A stretch of 25,277 nt of DNA, from IMG/VR virus record IMGVR_UViG_3300042914_001817, positions 1 to 25,277 of that record; one strand, given 5' to 3'. This document shows positions 22,950 to 25,277 of the stretch, in pieces. The translations under genes and the position numbers were made by a program. This stretch comes from a virus. How positions within the stretch are numbered: position 1 is the stretch's first letter; the number at the start of each line of letters is the position of its first letter. A model generated the notes under the pieces. It did not search any database and was not told where the DNA came from. It saw nothing but the letters and a program-made list of their open reading frames with translations.

Positions 22950-23633
22950 ATGGAAAAAATATATCTAGATGAAGATAAACAGGTTTGGGTCATTGAAGAC
23001 TTTTTAACAAAAGAAGAACTAGAATGGTTCAAAACACAAACAGACGATGAACTTGGCTGGTATCCAACAATGAGGTCGCCTTATAAAAATATACTAAATA
23101 AATTTTTAAATGTTGTTCCTAAATATGATGAAAACGGAAATATAGAATTTCCAAATGAAGCATCTGAGGTTATAGACCTTCCAGTATTTACAAGACCAAA
23201 TGGCGTATGGCAAAGACTTGAGTCTGTTCTTCCTCCATCATACCGCAGACATGCCACACTTCAAAGTTTTAAATATATGACAGATGATCAAATAAAAGAA
23301 AATTTAAATATGGATATAATAAATTCATATAACATAGATGATAAAAATATAGACTTTGCTATGTATTGGCATGAAGATCCAGGCCATGAGCAAAATATTG
23401 TATGCTCCTTTAGTTTGTATCTTAATGATGATTACGAGGGCGGAGAATTAGAGTTTGCTGAAGTTCCGATTAAGTTAAAGCCAAAGGCTGGAACGCTTGC
23501 CGTAATTCCTGGAGGACATAAATATAGGCACAGAGTTAATAAAGTGTTAGGCCCAAATTCAAGACATACTCTTTACGGAAACTCTTATATAGACCCCTCA
23601 ATAGTTGTTGCAAGCACAAAGGATGACTGTTAA
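22950..23633 (+). CDS. 2-oxoglutarate/Fe(II) dioxygenase-like protein, 227 aa, acidic-Cys tail
   Basis: Paralogue of the next gene (shared MEK-[IV]-YLDE start, WY-[PT]TMRSPYKNILNK block, PNSRHTLYG and STKDDC end). The active-site region is YWHEDPGHEQNIV: His141-Glu-Asp143, a canonical HxD here, then SLYLNDDYEGGELEFAEVPI and PKAGTLAVIPGGHKYRHRVNK (distal His194), Arg205. Leaderless by its -10 spacing. A homologue of 17388-18158 as well. Substrate unknown; the conserved tail suggests a common partner. Confidence 0.87.
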   Translation: MEKIYLDEDKQVWVIEDFLTKEELEWFKTQTDDELGWYPTMRSPYKNILNKFLNVVPKYDENGNIEFPNEASEVIDLPVFTRPNGVWQRLESVLPPSYRRHATLQSFKYMTDDQIKENLNMDIINSYNIDDKNIDFAMYWHEDPGHEQNIVCSFSLYLNDDYEGGELEFAEVPIKLKPKAGTLAVIPGGHKYRHRVNKVLGPNSRHTLYGNSYIDPSIVVASTKDDC

Positions 23634-23636
23634 ATT

Positions 23637-24344
23637 ATGGAAAAAGTATATTTAGATGAAGGCCTATGGTATATAGAAAACTTTTTAAAAGAAAATGAAT
23701 TGTTTTTGTTAAAAAAATATTGTGATGATCCAAACCATTGGTACACGACTATGCGTTCTCCATATAAGAACATATTAAACAAATGGCCTATGAGTGAACC
23801 TAGATATGATGAAGATGGCACACTTGCAATTCCAAACCAAGATGATCCAGTTATAGAAGAAGTTTTTAATATTTTTAGCGGCCCAGAAGGGATATTTGAA
23901 AGACTGAGATCTGTGCTTCCAGAAGGATACGCACCAAACAGCGGGATTCAAACATTCAAATATTGTACAGACGAAGAAATAAAAAGAGATAGAGACGAAA
24001 GTATGTCTCTTGGCAATGCAGAAATGTTTGCAGTTAGATCTAATCCCGATAGCGCAGAAGATATTGACTATGCTATGGATTGGCACTGGGAAGATACAGG
24101 TGCTACTGGTAGTAGGATTGCATCACACTCAATATACTTGAATGATGACTTTGAAGGTGGCTACATAGAATTTAAAAAAGGCTATATAGTAAAGCCAAAG
24201 GCTGGCATGTTAATAAATATTCCGATTGGCAAAGAATTTACCCACAGAGTAACAAAAGTTCTTGGACCAAACTCAAGGCACACGCTATACGGTCAGTGCT
24301 GGTCTGATAATAATATAGTACTTAGTACAAAAGACGATTGCTAA
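23637..24344 (+). CDS. 2-oxoglutarate/Fe(II) dioxygenase-like protein, 235 aa, acidic-Cys tail
   Basis: It starts 3 nt after the stop of its tandem paralogue, with no ribosome binding site of its own; the upstream TAAATT gives little. Product MEKVYLDEGLWYIENFLKEN...; barrel YAMDWHWEDTGATGSRIAS with His150-Trp-Glu152 (Asp153 next), IYLNDDFEGGYIEFKKGYIV, then INIPIGKEFTHRVTKV (His203), Arg214 in PNSRHTLYGQCW. It ends STKDDC. Compared with the preceding protein the metal acid is Glu, as in 17388. Tandem duplication is clear. Activity depends on whether Glu152 or Asp153 ligates iron. Confidence 0.87.
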   Translation: MEKVYLDEGLWYIENFLKENELFLLKKYCDDPNHWYTTMRSPYKNILNKWPMSEPRYDEDGTLAIPNQDDPVIEEVFNIFSGPEGIFERLRSVLPEGYAPNSGIQTFKYCTDEEIKRDRDESMSLGNAEMFAVRSNPDSAEDIDYAMDWHWEDTGATGSRIASHSIYLNDDFEGGYIEFKKGYIVKPKAGMLINIPIGKEFTHRVTKVLGPNSRHTLYGQCWSDNNIVLSTKDDC

Positions 24345-24385
24345 AAGGGTGCTATAATAATCTCATAACCTATAGGAGGTAATCG

Positions 24386-25189
24386 ATGAAATCTATATAT
24401 GATATCGAATTGGAGTCTGCTGAAGGAGAATCACACTTCTTGCAGCAATTTAAAGGCAAAGCAGTATTGCTTATCAACACAACAGTTGGTTGTGGAAACG
24501 CTGGTCAAATGGAGTCTATTCAGTGGATTCAAGAAGATCTTGCTGGAGATGACTTTACTGTTGTTGCAATTCCAACAAATGACTTCTGTGGTCCTAGCAT
24601 TACAAAAGGAAAGTGGTCAAAAGGTATCACTTGTGGTTTAGACTCAAAGAATTACGGAATAGATGTGTATGGTGTTACATTCCCATTCTCAGAAATGATT
24701 ACATCTAATCCCGCAGATATTCCACTAGAAGCCCCTTGGCTTGGTAAAGGTCCAGGACTTAACGGAAATGGTCAACCATTTGGAGAAAGACATGAACTTT
24801 ATCTAGAAGTTTCAAGACAAATTTTGGAAATAATGAATAAGAAAAAAGAACTTGGTATAGTTGAAAAAACAGATTATGAGTCAAGATATTTAAACGAACA
24901 TAATGGCGGATTCATGATGAATGCTAACTTTGAAAAATATCTAATTGATAAAGATGGATATGTGGTTAAGCATTATCCTGCTACAACATTGAACTGGGAT
25001 GTTGAGCGCACACTCAAAGAAGATCTAATAGCAAAAGGACAAGATCCAAAAATGGGTCCAGATAGATCTGAATACATTTTCAATGAGGAAAATGCTGTTA
25101 TCCGTGACCATATCGAAAGATTGATGGCTGGAGAAAAATCAATCATTAATGCAGCATATGTCGATGCAGACGAACTAGTTGCTGTTTAA
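24386..25189 (+). CDS. glutathione-peroxidase-like protein, 267 aa
   Basis: ATG after CCTATAGGAGGTAATCG, a strong ribosome binding site; -10 TATAAT at 24353-24358. Product MKSIYDIELESAEGESHFLQ, then LINTTVGCGNAGQMESIQWI (Cys36, Gln41) equals the N-x-A-S-x-C-G-x-T-x-Q region of GPx proteins, and AIPTNDFCGPSITKG (N65) the PCNQF loop. Cys68 and Cys83 are extra and could resolve the peroxidatic Cys36. The C-terminal EKYLIDKDGYVVKHYPATT matches the GPx C-terminal strand and helix. Its length exceeds a standard GPx by about 100 residues through an insertion (residues 80-175). Thiol-dependent peroxide reduction is the expected role. Confidence 0.82.
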   Translation: MKSIYDIELESAEGESHFLQQFKGKAVLLINTTVGCGNAGQMESIQWIQEDLAGDDFTVVAIPTNDFCGPSITKGKWSKGITCGLDSKNYGIDVYGVTFPFSEMITSNPADIPLEAPWLGKGPGLNGNGQPFGERHELYLEVSRQILEIMNKKKELGIVEKTDYESRYLNEHNGGFMMNANFEKYLIDKDGYVVKHYPATTLNWDVERTLKEDLIAKGQDPKMGPDRSEYIFNEENAVIRDHIERLMAGEKSIINAAYVDADELVAV

Positions 25190-25212
25190 TAAATTAGTTA
25201 TTAATAAAAACT

Positions 25213-25255
25213 ATTCTCTCCTATGATATACTTAGTATAGAACATAGGAGAGAAT
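25213..25255 (+). promoter_or_regulatory. 13-bp perfect inverted repeat enclosing a -10 box and masking an RBS
   Basis: ATTCTCTCCTATG (25213-25225) is the exact reverse complement of CATAGGAGAGAAT (25243-25255). The loop holds TATACTTAGTATA (-10 TATACT at 25227-25232), itself palindromic. The right arm carries the ribosome binding site AGGAGAG of the gene starting at 25260. In RNA read through from the peroxidase gene the hairpin would sequester the ribosome binding site; a transcript from the local -10 lacks the left arm and leaves it free. Confidence 0.75.
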
Positions 25256-25259
25256 TTTT

Positions 25260-25277
25260 ATGAACATATATGATTTA
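25260..25277 (+). CDS. start of a further gene, cut by the window end
   Basis: ATG with AGGAGAGAATTTTT upstream, coding MNIYDL before the window ends. The start resembles the preceding peroxidase-like protein (MKSIYDIEL), so a tandem paralogue is possible, but six residues prove nothing. Confidence 0.5.

Overview
The window looks like part of an AT-rich phage genome (or a prophage or metagenomic phage contig). About 65 mostly tiny genes are packed with 1 to 26 nt overlaps, four tRNA genes are present, and there are no ribosomal, housekeeping or recognisable virion, packaging or polymerase genes. Several small proteins resemble families common in actinobacteriophages: a Gp88-like protein, a DUF932/TIGR03299-like protein, an Api92-like 'MPNWV' protein and a DUF4241-like protein. 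Many genes have a -10 box exactly 6 nt before the start codon, so their mRNAs should be leaderless, which is a habit typical of Actinobacteria. An AT-rich actinobacterial host, for example a freshwater lineage, is my inference and is not proven by the sequence.

Layout. Positions 1-8,660: short plus-strand genes of mostly unknown function, each with a GAAAGGA-type ribosome binding site. They are grouped behind elaborate regulatory stretches that combine DnaA-box pairs, CRP/GlxR-like palindromes (TGTGA-N6-TCACA), a TGTCCGATTTGT motif and a promoter class with TGTCA exactly 11 nt before an extended -10 box. Several of these genes end in a repeated CTGAGCA...TGCTCA hairpin. Positions 8,662-11,853: a tRNA-Asp and more small genes. 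Positions 11,854-12,684: a repeat-rich, mostly noncoding stretch (CAAACCTT and ATTACGA repeats, a perfect consensus promoter without an obvious gene, DnaA boxes), which is a candidate origin or regulatory locus. Positions 12,685-25,277: an accessory region using both strands. It holds a PD-(D/E)XK-like protein, a T4 endonuclease V-like pyrimidine-dimer glycosylase, a HAD phosphatase, a GIY-YIG-like protein, several zinc-ribbon peptides, small membrane proteins, a tRNA cluster (Met/CAT, Glu, Arg), an APS-kinase/nucleotidyltransferase fusion, a DUF2061-like protein and a glutathione-peroxidase-like protein.

The most striking feature is an expansion of iron-dependent oxygenase-like genes. Eight proteins have 2-oxoglutarate/Fe(II) dioxygenase signatures (HxD or HxE, distal H, usually R), and one cupin/JmjC-like protein has HxD...H. 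All nine lie within 11 kb and fall into at least three subfamilies. They are interleaved with a 61-residue CDGSH-type iron-sulfur protein and the peroxidase-like gene. Together they could form a phage-encoded hydroxylation and redox system acting on DNA, tRNA, virion protein or host metabolites; the substrate cannot be read from the sequence. Three of the oxygenases end in the same acidic-Cys tail (DDC or EDC).

Regulation is unusually legible. Several genes have their TGA stop codon inside the -35 hexamer (TTGACA) of the next promoter, divergent promoters share sequence, and the final gene start lies in a 13-bp perfect inverted repeat that could hide its ribosome binding site in read-through transcripts.
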